A stretch of 41,448 nt of DNA from Chromatiales bacterium (GTDB lineage Bacteria > Pseudomonadota > Gammaproteobacteria > UBA6429). The stretch is from contig JALTJN010000423.1 in the NCBI GenBank assembly GCA_027076405.1, positions 1-41,448 on the forward strand. Direction: 5' to 3'. Below the pieces are notes generated by a model. That model worked only from the letters and a program-made list of their open reading frames with translations. It made no database searches and was not told where the DNA came from. Of the stretch, positions 1 to 8,893 are shown one piece after another (positions within the stretch are counted from its first letter, which is position 1; each line of letters begins with the position of its first letter). The translations under genes were made by a program, and so were the position numbers.

Positions 1-134
1 AAAATGCAAACAATAGCGATAACACTGGCTTCCCAGAAGGCTCACAACTTTGCAAAAAGTGCAACACAAAAGCCAGCATACTTATGGATGGCTGCATGAC
101 TTGTTTGAACTGTGGCGACAGTAAATGTCAGTAA
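1..134 (+). CDS. nrdJ: C-terminal zinc-ribbon end of B12-dependent ribonucleotide reductase (partial)
   Basis: An open frame enters from the left edge (first full codon at 3) and stops at TAA 132-134. The 43 visible residues contain the paired cysteine pattern LCKKC, then GCMTC, LNC and KC, with the phrase MDGCMTCLNCGDSKCQ. This pattern closes class II (adenosylcobalamin-dependent) ribonucleotide reductases, where the terminal cysteines are thought to re-reduce the active site. The family makes deoxynucleotides from ribonucleotides in the cytoplasm. This is the only housekeeping-type sequence in the window and probably marks the chromosomal flank of the island. The identification rests on a short tail, so a related zinc-ribbon protein cannot be excluded. 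Confidence 0.7.
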   Translation, partial: NANNSDNTGFPEGSQLCKKCNTKASILMDGCMTCLNCGDSKCQ

Positions 135-159
135 TGGCAGAAAACATGTAAAGATATGA

Positions 160-178
160 TTTTTTTTTTGGGGGGGGG
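160..178. repeat. T10-G9 homopolymer junction
   Basis: Ten T residues (160-169) are followed directly by nine G residues (170-178), then AG. Runs of this length are slippage-prone in vivo and error-prone in sequencing. The tract sits between the nrdJ stop and the first island gene, about 160 bp upstream of that gene's ATG, so it is in neither reading frame. Confidence 0.95.
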
Positions 179-275
179 AGCCAATAGTTGCAATCTATAG
201 TTTAGAAGCTGCAATTTTTTAGAACATAAACTGATATTTAATTATGGAAAATTTTATATGAGTTAGAAACATAGT

Positions 276-294
276 TACGTTAGGAATTAACGTA
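276..294. promoter_or_regulatory. Inverted repeat upstream of the nucleosidase-GTPase operon (possible operator)
   Basis: TACGTTA (276-282) and TAACGTA (288-294) are perfect inverted arms around the 5-nt spacer GGAAT, ending 44 bp before the ATG at 339. Position and symmetry fit a repressor operator or part of the promoter. The operon encodes no obvious DNA-binding regulator, so the factor would come from elsewhere. The symmetry is seen; the role is inferred. Confidence 0.35.
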
Positions 295-338
295 CTCTGC
301 AATTATGGCTAACACTACCACGGAATAAACTTATTAAT

Positions 339-1646
339 ATGAATGTAGATGTATTGCTTATATGTGCACTAAAGGATGAATACAATCAAGTTTGCAAAGT
401 TACTGATGGCATTCTGGGCTCTGGTTGGATAGAAAATATTGGCCCAAAAGGATGGACTGTAGCTGATGCGACATTTAGAACAGCAAGTGGAACAAATCTA
501 AGTATTAGAGCAACTTGGGCTGATCATATGGGACGTGAGTCAACTCAAGCTGTTGCTAGTATGCTAATTCACGAACAACCAGCACGCTGTATTGCTATGA
601 GTGGCATTTGCGGTGGTCGTCGAGATAAATTAACTCTGGGCGATGTTATCTTTGCCGAAAGAATGTGGTCATACGATACTGGTAAGACAATCATAGAAAA
701 TGATGAAGAACACTTTCAAGGAGATCCTCTTCAATATAAAGTCAAACCAGTTTGGGTGCAAAGGATGCAACAAATAACTATTGACCCAAATACCCCGTGG
801 CTAATTGAAAGACCTATTCCCACTTTGGAATATCAAGAAGATTGGGTCCTTCTTCGAATTCTTGCTAATGAAGATCCAACTAACCACGAAGACTTTTCTA
901 ATGAATGCCCAAATTGGGATGACATACTAAAACGACTATGGAAACGCAATTGGTTGAATGACTCTTTGGAGCTTACTACCCAGGGACATGTTCAGGCATC
1001 CAGACTAAAACAGCTATATCCACATACCCTTCCATCTTCTTCACACTTTCAAGTTCACGTAGCGCCAATTGGTACAGGTGCTACGGTTACAGAAGATTCA
1101 GGTATTTTTCCTCGACTTGCTAATTCAATGCGCAAGGTACTTGGCATTGAAATGGAAGCCAGCGCAATGGCTGCTCTGGGAGAAATTCTCGATATTCCAG
1201 TAATTATTGCAAAAGGGGTTTCAGACTACGGTGACCCTTTTAAAGATGATCGTTATCGTGATTTCTCTGCACGAGCTTCAGCAGAATGTTTAATAAATCT
1301 TCTTAGAAATTCTGTCGATCTACTTCCAGAAAAAACTAGTACGACCGAAGCAACTTATTCATCAAGCGGGCGCAAAACAAATATTTCACACGATTTAATT
1401 CAACTGTTTGCAGAAGCTTATCCTGATGTACGAGATGCTCGTGCCTTATGGCAAAGAGCTGGTGGTCAAGCAAGTGAAATAGAAAATATACCTCGACCTA
1501 GAGATTTATGGCAGAGACTTTGGCAGCATTGTCAGCAGGGTGCATCAGTATCACCTATGGCTTTATTACAGGCAGCTTTAGAGGATTTACCAAATAACAT
1601 GATACTCACCCAATACTTGGTTGAAGCAAATGAAAACAAACTTTAA
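339..1646 (+). CDS. Nucleoside phosphorylase/nucleosidase-fold effector with C-terminal EAD1-like domain
   Basis: This 435-aa protein has two parts. Residues ~1-330 resemble the PNP/UDP phosphorylase (MTA/SAH nucleosidase) fold: an N-terminal ICALKDEY strand, a glycine-rich MSGICGG segment, IEMEASA near residue 270 (the glutamate that binds ribose in this family) and a SDYGD segment near 295 that supplies the catalytic aspartate. Residues ~349-432 look like effector-associated domain 1 (EAD1), a small helical adaptor that recruits effectors to NTPase-centred conflict systems. It is the first of five co-directional genes; the next gene starts 34 bp downstream behind a GGAG ribosome site. The likely role is cleavage of a nucleoside or nucleotide pool (inferred; substrate unknown) once the downstream GTPases signal. 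There is no clear Shine-Dalgarno at this ATG. Confidence 0.75.
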   Translation: MNVDVLLICALKDEYNQVCKVTDGILGSGWIENIGPKGWTVADATFRTASGTNLSIRATWADHMGRESTQAVASMLIHEQPARCIAMSGICGGRRDKLTLGDVIFAERMWSYDTGKTIIENDEEHFQGDPLQYKVKPVWVQRMQQITIDPNTPWLIERPIPTLEYQEDWVLLRILANEDPTNHEDFSNECPNWDDILKRLWKRNWLNDSLELTTQGHVQASRLKQLYPHTLPSSSHFQVHVAPIGTGATVTEDSGIFPRLANSMRKVLGIEMEASAMAALGEILDIPVIIAKGVSDYGDPFKDDRYRDFSARASAECLINLLRNSVDLLPEKTSTTEATYSSSGRKTNISHDLIQLFAEAYPDVRDARALWQRAGGQASEIENIPRPRDLWQRLWQHCQQGASVSPMALLQAALEDLPNNMILTQYLVEANENKL

Positions 1647-1680
1647 TAATCACTAGCAAAGTAATGTATGGAGACCTTGA

Positions 1681-2964
1681 ATGTCTGAATTTTTGACCAA
1701 TATGTTAGCAGCAAACCTTATCGATAAGCTTGATGGGGATGATGATCGGTTTGCTAAAATGGAAAAAGCTGCAGAAGCTCTTACCCACGACTTTCAAGAA
1801 AATCCAGAAACTCTTATTAGAGCCATATTAGTCGCACTTGATCCTGATATTCCTTCTGATGACCCCACGATTCTACTAGCTGAACAAGCTCTCTTAGATG
1901 AGTGGAAATCAATGAACTCAGTCCACACAAATAAACCAATTGGTATACTCCGCTCTATTTTACTAGATGCCTGTCACCAAGCGGCTGAAGGAAATAATGC
2001 TGCTATTATTTGGCTAACTGCTGCAGATACATTACCCTTAATGCATCTAGGTAAAGAAGAACAAGAAGTTCGAAAAATTCTTCAGGAAATTGCAATTCGT
2101 ACCGAAAAAATTGCAACAGAAATTCCCAAAATGCCTACAAAACAGCGAAAAACACCACCAAAAGAATCTAGTGATGACGGTGAGATTACAGTTCGTAAAG
2201 TTAACCGCGCGAACCTTCTGACAAAGGTATCTGCTGCTGCTGGCCCGAATAATAAACAAGGTCAAGCCAACCCTAATCCAAATCCTCATTGGTGCAACGC
2301 ACATCAAGCTTGGACTCATGAGTTCAGTGACAGGATGAGCGCATTGCTTGCCAACGAGCTTGATAACCTAGCAGCAGACATAAATGAATTAGATCAAAAG
2401 AAAATTGAATCTTTAAGTGAAACTCTAAATTCACAGAGATTATGGATGCAAAATGCTATCAAATCCAACATAGCAAGTTTCGATACTGAGCGTACACGCA
2501 TAAATGCTTTGTGGTGGTCCGAGGCTCTTTATTCATCGTCCCTTCGCTGTAGTTATCGTGAACTTCCCCCAGAACTTGCATCCATAGTGATGGCTATTGA
2601 CCTCACAGATGTGATTTCACAACCTACACCTGCAAGCATAGGCTACTTACTTGCAGAAGCGGTCAACCGTCTACCAAATTCAGGATTTGAGCAGAGCTAC
2701 TCATTACATAAATTTCTTAATGCTCTCCGCGAGGCGCGTAACCAAATCCCCGAAAAATGGTTCGATGATCTAATCTCATCACCTGATGAAGGCCGTCTAA
2801 GTATGCGAGACCTGTTCATCCACACTCTTACAGCAAATGAGTGGGATATAGAGGATGCGATGAAACGAACTGGTTTAAATAATGATATCAAAATGAGCAT
2901 TCCAGAGATATCACATGCAATATTCCGACAAGAACAGGCAGTACAACTTGCAGGTAATAATTAA
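1681..2964 (+). CDS. Helical partner protein of double-GTPase system (GASH-like)
   Basis: This 427-aa protein is almost entirely helical and has no catalytic motif I can recognise. A lysine/serine-rich low-complexity linker (~residues 150-205, ending in an NPNPNPHW segment) separates two helical halves. Position and character match the helical accessory protein of GTPase-associated conflict systems (the Pfam-style 'GTPase-associated system helical domain'), which probably acts as scaffold between effector and GTPases. The ATG follows GGAGA with a good spacing of about 6 nt, and its stop codon directly abuts the next gene's GTG start, so the two are translationally coupled. The family assignment depends mainly on neighbourhood. 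Confidence 0.5.
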   Translation: MSEFLTNMLAANLIDKLDGDDDRFAKMEKAAEALTHDFQENPETLIRAILVALDPDIPSDDPTILLAEQALLDEWKSMNSVHTNKPIGILRSILLDACHQAAEGNNAAIIWLTAADTLPLMHLGKEEQEVRKILQEIAIRTEKIATEIPKMPTKQRKTPPKESSDDGEITVRKVNRANLLTKVSAAAGPNNKQGQANPNPNPHWCNAHQAWTHEFSDRMSALLANELDNLAADINELDQKKIESLSETLNSQRLWMQNAIKSNIASFDTERTRINALWWSEALYSSSLRCSYRELPPELASIVMAIDLTDVISQPTPASIGYLLAEAVNRLPNSGFEQSYSLHKFLNALREARNQIPEKWFDDLISSPDEGRLSMRDLFIHTLTANEWDIEDAMKRTGLNNDIKMSIPEISHAIFRQEQAVQLAGNN

Positions 2965-3921
2965 GTGACACATCATTGTTCAAATAAAAACTGTTTTGCA
3001 GCTGATGGTGAATCATGCGCAATGGGAGAACATGATCATTTAAAGTGCTCAGCATGGTCAACAGATCAGTCTGAAGAAACAGATATCTCAACAAAAAACT
3101 CAGATACTTCTCGAGTTCCTTGGTCAGGTAGTTCACTTGGGCTTTCAGACCTAGCCAACCTAGTTCCACGAGGGCGTTCAATCCTAATTGGTGTATTGGG
3201 TTCACACGATGCTGGAAAAACGACTCTGCTCACTGGAAATTATTTGCAACTTCTACAAGGCCATATGCTTCTAGATACCAAATTTGCAGGGTCTCGTACG
3301 CTAGGAGCCTGGGAGTCACTTGCATCATGGATGCGATTTGATGATGCTGCCAGATCACCATCTTTCCCTCCTCATACCCCACGTGGTACTGATCGAGTAC
3401 CCGGACTTTTACATTTAGCGCTTCGAAATTCTGACAATGAATTTCGTGACGTGCTGTTAGCAGATGCACCCGGTGAGTGGTTTACTCGTTGGGCCGTTCA
3501 AGAGGATGCACCTGATGCAGAAGGTGCTCGTTGGATTGTACAACATGCTGATGCATTTCTAATTCTCGCAGACTGTGAACGTCTTTGTGGCAAAAATCGC
3601 GGAACAGCACGAAATAATATTCGTCAACTTTTAGAAAGACTGGGAAACCATACAAACGATCGTCCAACTGTACTTGTTTGGGCTAAAGACGATTGTGAAC
3701 CACCTGAAGGTATTCGGAGAGCAATACGCGATACTCTTGAATCAAAGATCCCACATGCCACTGAAGTTAATACCAGTCTCAAGCGACCAGGCTCTCTAAT
3801 GAAAGCCTTAGAAGAAGTACTACGACCAGCATGGCATCCCTCACAAGCTCAACCTATTATTACACCTGTTCTTCAACACCAACCGTTTACTGCTTTCCGA
3901 GGAACTTATGCGCACACTTGA
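2965..3921 (+). CDS. TRAFAC-like GTPase with N-terminal Cys/His zinc module (double-GTPase 2 type)
   Basis: A GTG start follows immediately after the previous stop. The 318-aa product begins with a Cys/His cluster (C5, C10, C18, H23, H25, C28), which looks like a small zinc-binding module. A P-loop GSHDAGKT lies at residues 79-86, a DAPGEW switch-like Walker B segment is near residue 170, and LVWAKDD near residue 235 may be the base-recognition motif. This matches the DO-GTPase2 family paired with a second GTPase in predicted bacterial conflict systems. The zinc-module-plus-P-loop arrangement suggests sensing or docking upstream of the effector. It overlaps the next gene by 14 bp. Confidence 0.7.
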   Translation: MTHHCSNKNCFAADGESCAMGEHDHLKCSAWSTDQSEETDISTKNSDTSRVPWSGSSLGLSDLANLVPRGRSILIGVLGSHDAGKTTLLTGNYLQLLQGHMLLDTKFAGSRTLGAWESLASWMRFDDAARSPSFPPHTPRGTDRVPGLLHLALRNSDNEFRDVLLADAPGEWFTRWAVQEDAPDAEGARWIVQHADAFLILADCERLCGKNRGTARNNIRQLLERLGNHTNDRPTVLVWAKDDCEPPEGIRRAIRDTLESKIPHATEVNTSLKRPGSLMKALEEVLRPAWHPSQAQPIITPVLQHQPFTAFRGTYAHT

Positions 3922-4759
3922 ATTAATTCTTCTTGGCGGTCCGAACAGCGGTAAGACTCACTATGCTGGCCAATTTTACGGTCGGCTACAGCGAAGGCCC
4001 GGTCAACTTCAGATTCGAAAAAAACAAGGTACGCCAGCTGATATTACTGCTTTGGAAGAAGTTCTCCAGTGCTTAGAAGATGGCAACGCAGCAGAACATA
4101 CACATGCAGACACATCAGTTGAAATACTCTTACCGCTTCATAATAAGCAAGGAAACCCCATTGACCTGTACTGGCCAGATTATGGTGGTGAACAATTACA
4201 AACAGTATTCAAACAACGTGAAATACCAGAGAAATGGTGTTCAAGACTCACAAAAGCAGATGGGTGGATATTACTTATTCGACTAAAAAGTGAAACAACC
4301 TACCCTACTGAATTAAGTGAACTAATTAATCGATCGAGTAACGATAACAACTCCTCTATACGCGCAGAGTCTTGGGACGCAAATGCTTACTGGGTAGAAT
4401 TGCTTCAACTTCTACTTCATGTTTCCGGAAGAGGGATGGTAGAACAACTCAAACAACCACGTTTAGCTGTGTTGCTCTCATGTTACGATGAACTACTTGA
4501 GGGGGATAATATTCAACCCCAGCAATTACTTGCCCAACACCTTCCTCTTGTATCGTCATTTATCAATAGCAATTGGTCCCCTGAAGCTGTCAGTGTCTGG
4601 GGGCTCTCCTCATTAGGACGCCCTTTGACTAAAGATAGTGCAGATGATGACTTTATTGATGATGGACCTGAAAAACAAGGATGGATTATCCCCCCCGAAG
4701 GTGGAGAAGTCGATCCGGATCTAAGTAAACCTATAGCATGGCTGTTGGAGACAATGTGA
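3908..4759 (+). CDS. Second P-loop GTPase (double-GTPase 1 type)
   Basis: This 283-aa protein starts almost at once with a P-loop, GGPNSGKT at residues 10-17, followed by a Walker-B-like DLYWPDYGGEQL near residue 90 and LLSCYDELL near 190. It differs from the neighbouring GTPase in both P-loop and overall sequence, so it is a distinct family rather than a tandem duplicate. Pairing of two unlike GTPases, with the upstream gene overlapping by 14 bp, is the hallmark of the predicted DO-GTPase1/DO-GTPase2 conflict systems. A GAGGA ribosome site lies inside the upstream gene, 6 nt before the ATG. The two GTPases probably act as a heterodimeric switch (inferred). Confidence 0.7.
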   Translation: MRTLELILLGGPNSGKTHYAGQFYGRLQRRPGQLQIRKKQGTPADITALEEVLQCLEDGNAAEHTHADTSVEILLPLHNKQGNPIDLYWPDYGGEQLQTVFKQREIPEKWCSRLTKADGWILLIRLKSETTYPTELSELINRSSNDNNSSIRAESWDANAYWVELLQLLLHVSGRGMVEQLKQPRLAVLLSCYDELLEGDNIQPQQLLAQHLPLVSSFINSNWSPEAVSVWGLSSLGRPLTKDSADDDFIDDGPEKQGWIIPPEGGEVDPDLSKPIAWLLETM

Positions 4760-7188
4760 CTTATCCAATCCATGCGAGTTACGGAGACAAAGATCATGGA
4801 CATGCATTACTTAAATCAGACTGCAACCCTGACGAGCTACCCATTGAACTACTTGGACTAACTGACCGACCTTCAGGAAATATTATTCCCGGTGAGCAGT
4901 GGTGGCCATCCATTGGCTGTGGGCCAGTAGGCAAATGGTGGGCGATCTGGTGGACTTCCCCTGACGAACATTCTTCTCGTGGTGGAATGGTACATAGTGA
5001 AGTTGCACTTTGGCCATTAGATGAGATTGGCAAAGTTAAAGATCTAGATCCAATAATTTCTGAAATTAGTGGGAAGTCTAATATACACAAACCCAGTAGC
5101 GAATTATTAACTGCACTAATAGAAACATTAATGTCGCGTAACACAAAACCTCCTGTTATTCAGGACATAGAATCACTACCAGGTATCATCTCAACAATAT
5201 GGACTCGGCTTTGGCCTGAGGCTCGACGCTCTTTCTCAACCAGAGTTGCACTCAGCCCACCTCAAAATGGCGACTCTATAAATCCCCCGTGGTTTTTTTG
5301 CATACTCTCTGATCGTGCACCTCAATGGATAGAGCATGAGCTTGTTTCTAATAAACAACATCCAACAAATCCATCCCGAGCCACATGCTGGCTATTGAAT
5401 GGCTCAGACCCTTTATTTGATGAAGTATTAAAAGCATGCAATAAATTCCCCATAAACTTATCTGAATTCACTCATTTTTCTCGTGCTGCAGACCGACTTG
5501 AGCAACTACGGAAATCACCTCAACCTGAACAAACTATTGGCTTCCTGAGAACCATCATTCTCTTGGCAAAAGAAGCAAAGTCAGCGGTAAGTTTAAAGCT
5601 TGAAGCTTTACAAGTGTTAAAGACCCATTTTAAAGACTGCAACCCATCTTTTATACTTTCCCTGTCTAACATTGATCCTATTAATTTACCTGCTAAAGAA
5701 TTGCCTGAATATGAACTGGCAACTTGGATTAGTATCCAGATGCCTGAATTGCATCTTAACGACATTTCCAAAATATTTGAAAGGCTTTCGCCAAACGAAG
5801 CTAAACAGTGGTGGCAACAGACGATAAGCTCAACAGTATCAAATCAAATGACCAAACCCAATATGCACTGGGCAATAGCAGCACTCAAGTGGATGGGGCT
5901 ACCCAATAATTTCAATATTCTTGATATTAGCCTCCACACAACTGAAGAGAATGAACGCTGTTTACTCAACGCTGCTGAAAAACTAGAACTACCTACAGAC
6001 ACACTTAATAAAATATGCAAAGAGTCAGAGAAGCGTAAATGGTCTCGTCTTCATGCATGGTCATTAATGAAAAGTTTACCCGAGCCTAAAGCAATTATTA
6101 GACAAAAAGACTTTTCAGGTGATCCATATCCTGGTTTAGAGTTTCTAGTGGCACAATTGTCAGGTGCTGCAATTATTCAAGCTGCCATATCTATATCAGA
6201 CCTTAAGCTTTTAGAACTAGTCGCTTATAGAACAGTTAATGAGCCCGAATTATTGACTGATATGGATGCTAGTATCCCTGAATGGAGAATACTTTGGGCA
6301 AAACATATAGCGAATGGTGGACAACATTGGCCCCCTAGAGCCAATAAGGATGTACTAGGAAGTACGCTTTTAAACTCGATTTTATGTAATGAAGCTCCAA
6401 AGGGACTTATCGGAGCTCTTGCAGAGGATATAGCAGAAATTACCATTTCACATACCAACCGAAAGCAATTGTGGCCCAATCTAAAAGACAGTGACCGTAC
6501 CAAATTATTATCTCAAGTCTCCACTTTATATATAAAGAAATATGATGATGAACAGCTAGTTCCAACACCAGAACAAGAATTAGCTGAGATTATCGTTGAT
6601 AAAGCCCGTTTAATTCAGCCCTCAACAAGGCTGCTAACAGCACTAATTACTTGGAATGTTAACTTGAATGAGCATGAAGTAATTCAATGGATTTCAGGTA
6701 TAAAGCCACTTGACTGGAAATATGTGGCCATCAATATCGGAACGGCCATACTAAATAAAAAATGGGAACGTGTCGCTAAGAAACTCTATATTCTGTCAAA
6801 ATCAACTCCTGAAATCCTACCAGCTGTAAATATTTGCAAAGATTTACTCTCTTTGTGGGATCGCAGTATGTATTCATTTTATAGTTTTGCAGAATGCCCA
6901 CCTGTACCTGATGATATATCGCTCGCACACAGACTCGCCGACTTAGGTGCAACACTTTCACCTGACCAATTATCATATATCTGGGAACGTTCAGGCGGTG
7001 AACGAAAGCACCTTAATACTACCGGAACCCCTGAAACGCTCTGGCACGAAGCAGCAATACTCGCACAACAAGGAAAACTGGATGGGGGCTTACGACCATT
7101 ATTACGAGAGCTATTAAAACACGCTCCAAATAATCTAGATTTACAAGAGTTGGATTTAATCGTTCAGCAAACTTCCTCTTCATCATAG
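4756..7188 (+). CDS. Large GTPase-associated protein (GAP1-like)
   Basis: An ATG at 4738 is in frame, but I prefer GTG at 4756: GGAG at 4747-4750 is spaced 5 nt from it, it forms a GTGA overlap with the upstream stop, and the protein then begins with the family-typical IHASYG...HALLKSD start. The product is about 810 aa. The N-terminal ~120 residues are Trp- and Gly-rich (EQWWPSIGCGPVGKWWAIWW); the rest is long and helical with repeat-like leucine-rich helices and ends in an APNNLDLQEL segment that resembles the tail of the first gene. It matches the multi-domain 'GTPase-associated protein 1' that accompanies paired GTPases. It has no visible catalytic motif and is probably the large sensor or scaffold. 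It is the last gene of the operon. Confidence 0.6.
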   Translation: MTYPIHASYGDKDHGHALLKSDCNPDELPIELLGLTDRPSGNIIPGEQWWPSIGCGPVGKWWAIWWTSPDEHSSRGGMVHSEVALWPLDEIGKVKDLDPIISEISGKSNIHKPSSELLTALIETLMSRNTKPPVIQDIESLPGIISTIWTRLWPEARRSFSTRVALSPPQNGDSINPPWFFCILSDRAPQWIEHELVSNKQHPTNPSRATCWLLNGSDPLFDEVLKACNKFPINLSEFTHFSRAADRLEQLRKSPQPEQTIGFLRTIILLAKEAKSAVSLKLEALQVLKTHFKDCNPSFILSLSNIDPINLPAKELPEYELATWISIQMPELHLNDISKIFERLSPNEAKQWWQQTISSTVSNQMTKPNMHWAIAALKWMGLPNNFNILDISLHTTEENERCLLNAAEKLELPTDTLNKICKESEKRKWSRLHAWSLMKSLPEPKAIIRQKDFSGDPYPGLEFLVAQLSGAAIIQAAISISDLKLLELVAYRTVNEPELLTDMDASIPEWRILWAKHIANGGQHWPPRANKDVLGSTLLNSILCNEAPKGLIGALAEDIAEITISHTNRKQLWPNLKDSDRTKLLSQVSTLYIKKYDDEQLVPTPEQELAEIIVDKARLIQPSTRLLTALITWNVNLNEHEVIQWISGIKPLDWKYVAINIGTAILNKKWERVAKKLYILSKSTPEILPAVNICKDLLSLWDRSMYSFYSFAECPPVPDDISLAHRLADLGATLSPDQLSYIWERSGGERKHLNTTGTPETLWHEAAILAQQGKLDGGLRPLLRELLKHAPNNLDLQELDLIVQQTSSSS

Positions 7189-7618
7189 GGAGCTTTAAGA
7201 CTGCACTACCGTATTGGACTTATAACTATAATATGCCAATATGAAATAATGATAAAAAATGCTAATTATTTATAATAATCAATAAGATGGCTTATTAATT
7301 GAGAAATCACAACTTATGTGTAGACATGTGAAGATTTTTGCACTTTATGGGTTAATCGCCTTGCAACTTATGAAACACAAATACCAGCAGGTTATTGATT
7401 TTATGTAGTTTAACTCTGAATTATGGCTTAACCCAGACCTCCTAACTATCACTTCGTCACTGATATCTATACCCTCTTGACCTTCTGCAACCCAAGGTTT
7501 TTTATACTAAAAAATAAATTATTTCTAGATATTATCTTTATATTCATATAGCATCTAAAATATATTTTTCCTTATTAATCAATAGTTTAATATATATTAC
7601 ACCCTGTACTTGTATAAG
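7189..7618. other. AT-rich intergenic region between conflict operon and recombinase module
   Basis: About 430 bases carry no convincing gene. The longest ATG-initiated frame here (from 7316) encodes only about 30 residues and resembles nothing. No strong terminator hairpin follows the GAP1-like gene. At 7588-7602 there is a 15-base AT-rich string identical to half of the palindrome at 39300-39317. The promoter of the recombinase operon should lie in the last ~100 bases. This gap may also hold a boundary or recombination site of the mobile module. Confidence 0.5.
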
Positions 7619-8893
7619 ATGATGAAGAACGCACTTGATAATTCACCTTTAGAAAATCGCTTTACTCGCATCGTGCACGAAAACAAAGTTCGTTTCATTC
7701 CTCAGGATATTAAAACACTTCAGCCCTCAATAGCCCTTTCAGTATATGAGTCATATCTCAGTATGAAACATAACTCACACAATACTATTTACGATGCGCT
7801 TCAAACATTAAGCTATCTAATAACTTGGGGAAAACATTCAAATATTAATATTGATTCAATTCTGCTAAATGGAGAGATACTTAAGCAACGAGAAATAAAT
7901 GCATTTGGTGCATGGCTGAGACAGAGAGGAAAATTAAGAAGTAATAAACCTATCCAGCCAGCTACCGTTAATAAAATATTAGATAAATCAAGCCAAATAT
8001 TCCAATGGTTTGCTAGTCAGTATTTCACATATAGTGGCCTAGCAAGTGAGAGGGCTGTATTCATTAAAACTTACAAAGACTCAATAAAGGAACAATTTGC
8101 TGATCAACGAATTAAAGTAAGAACAAAGAAATCCGCTGATGACCTTACAGAAGAAGAAATTCAAAAAGTGGAGCAATTTCTAAAGCCCTCAAACAGACTA
8201 AAAACACACCCTAGAATTTCTGTGGCACAGGTTCATAGAGACTATCTCATCTGGCGAATTGCAATTGAATTTGGTTTACGAGGTGGTGAAATACTTGCAC
8301 TACGACTTGAGGACTTACCACATCGCCACGACAGACATATAAAAATCGTTAGAATAGAAGAGCGCGGTTCTAACTACAAAGACCCTAGAGAACCATATGC
8401 CCCAAGACCTAAAACATTGTCTAGAGAGTTAGGTTTTATTTTAAAAAACTCTCCTATACCAAAATTGATCACAGATTACACTACTAAGTTCATGCGTAGA
8501 AAAATTGTAAAACATGGACGAAAAATACTTATCCCAATCATTGAAAATCCAATATTTTTAATACGGAGCCATAAACATGATATTGGTACTCCGCTATCCC
8601 TTTCATCATTCGAAAATATTGCAGCAACGATACGAAAAGAAACAGGTATTAAACATTTCCATTGGCACATAGTTCGCCATGCATTTTTTAATCGTGCTTA
8701 TTTAGCCATAATTGATTTAAAAGAAAATGATAAAGAAATGTTTAAAGATAGACTTAGAGACCTCGTCTACTGGGGAGGATGGGAAAGTGAGAACAGTTTA
8801 CAGCTATATATCAATAGAGCACGTCATGAAAGAGCAAAAACATCATTACATTTTTTCCAAACTGAGAAAACCAAATGGGACGCATTAAAATGA
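7619..8893 (+). CDS. Tyrosine recombinase/integrase 1 of the mobility module
   Basis: The frame is open from a TTG at 7610; I place the start at the paired ATG codons (7619/7622), though no Shine-Dalgarno decides it. The product is about 424 aa. The C-terminal catalytic domain is complete: R221 in FGLRGGEILAL, H350-x-x-R353-H354, a Trp-rich WGGWES segment at the usual H/W position, and nucleophile Y397 in LQLYINRA. The N-terminal part looks like a SAM-like core-binding domain. It is the first of four genes that overlap by 4-19 bp, so it is probably co-translated with two further recombinases. The arrangement recalls the gamma-mobile-trio and Tn554 multi-recombinase elements, in which several recombinases act together on a specific site. 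Confidence 0.85.
   Translation: MMKNALDNSPLENRFTRIVHENKVRFIPQDIKTLQPSIALSVYESYLSMKHNSHNTIYDALQTLSYLITWGKHSNINIDSILLNGEILKQREINAFGAWLRQRGKLRSNKPIQPATVNKILDKSSQIFQWFASQYFTYSGLASERAVFIKTYKDSIKEQFADQRIKVRTKKSADDLTEEEIQKVEQFLKPSNRLKTHPRISVAQVHRDYLIWRIAIEFGLRGGEILALRLEDLPHRHDRHIKIVRIEERGSNYKDPREPYAPRPKTLSRELGFILKNSPIPKLITDYTTKFMRRKIVKHGRKILIPIIENPIFLIRSHKHDIGTPLSLSSFENIAATIRKETGIKHFHWHIVRHAFFNRAYLAIIDLKENDKEMFKDRLRDLVYWGGWESENSLQLYINRARHERAKTSLHFFQTEKTKWDALK

Noticed and set aside
4738..4755. ATG 4738 as start of the GAP1-like gene
   Set aside because: GTG 4756 has a GGAG site 5 nt upstream and a GTGA overlap with the previous stop; ATG 4738 lacks a comparable site.
7316..7408. 30-codon frame in the gap before the recombinases
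   Set aside because: Too short, no ribosome site and no resemblance; probably chance.
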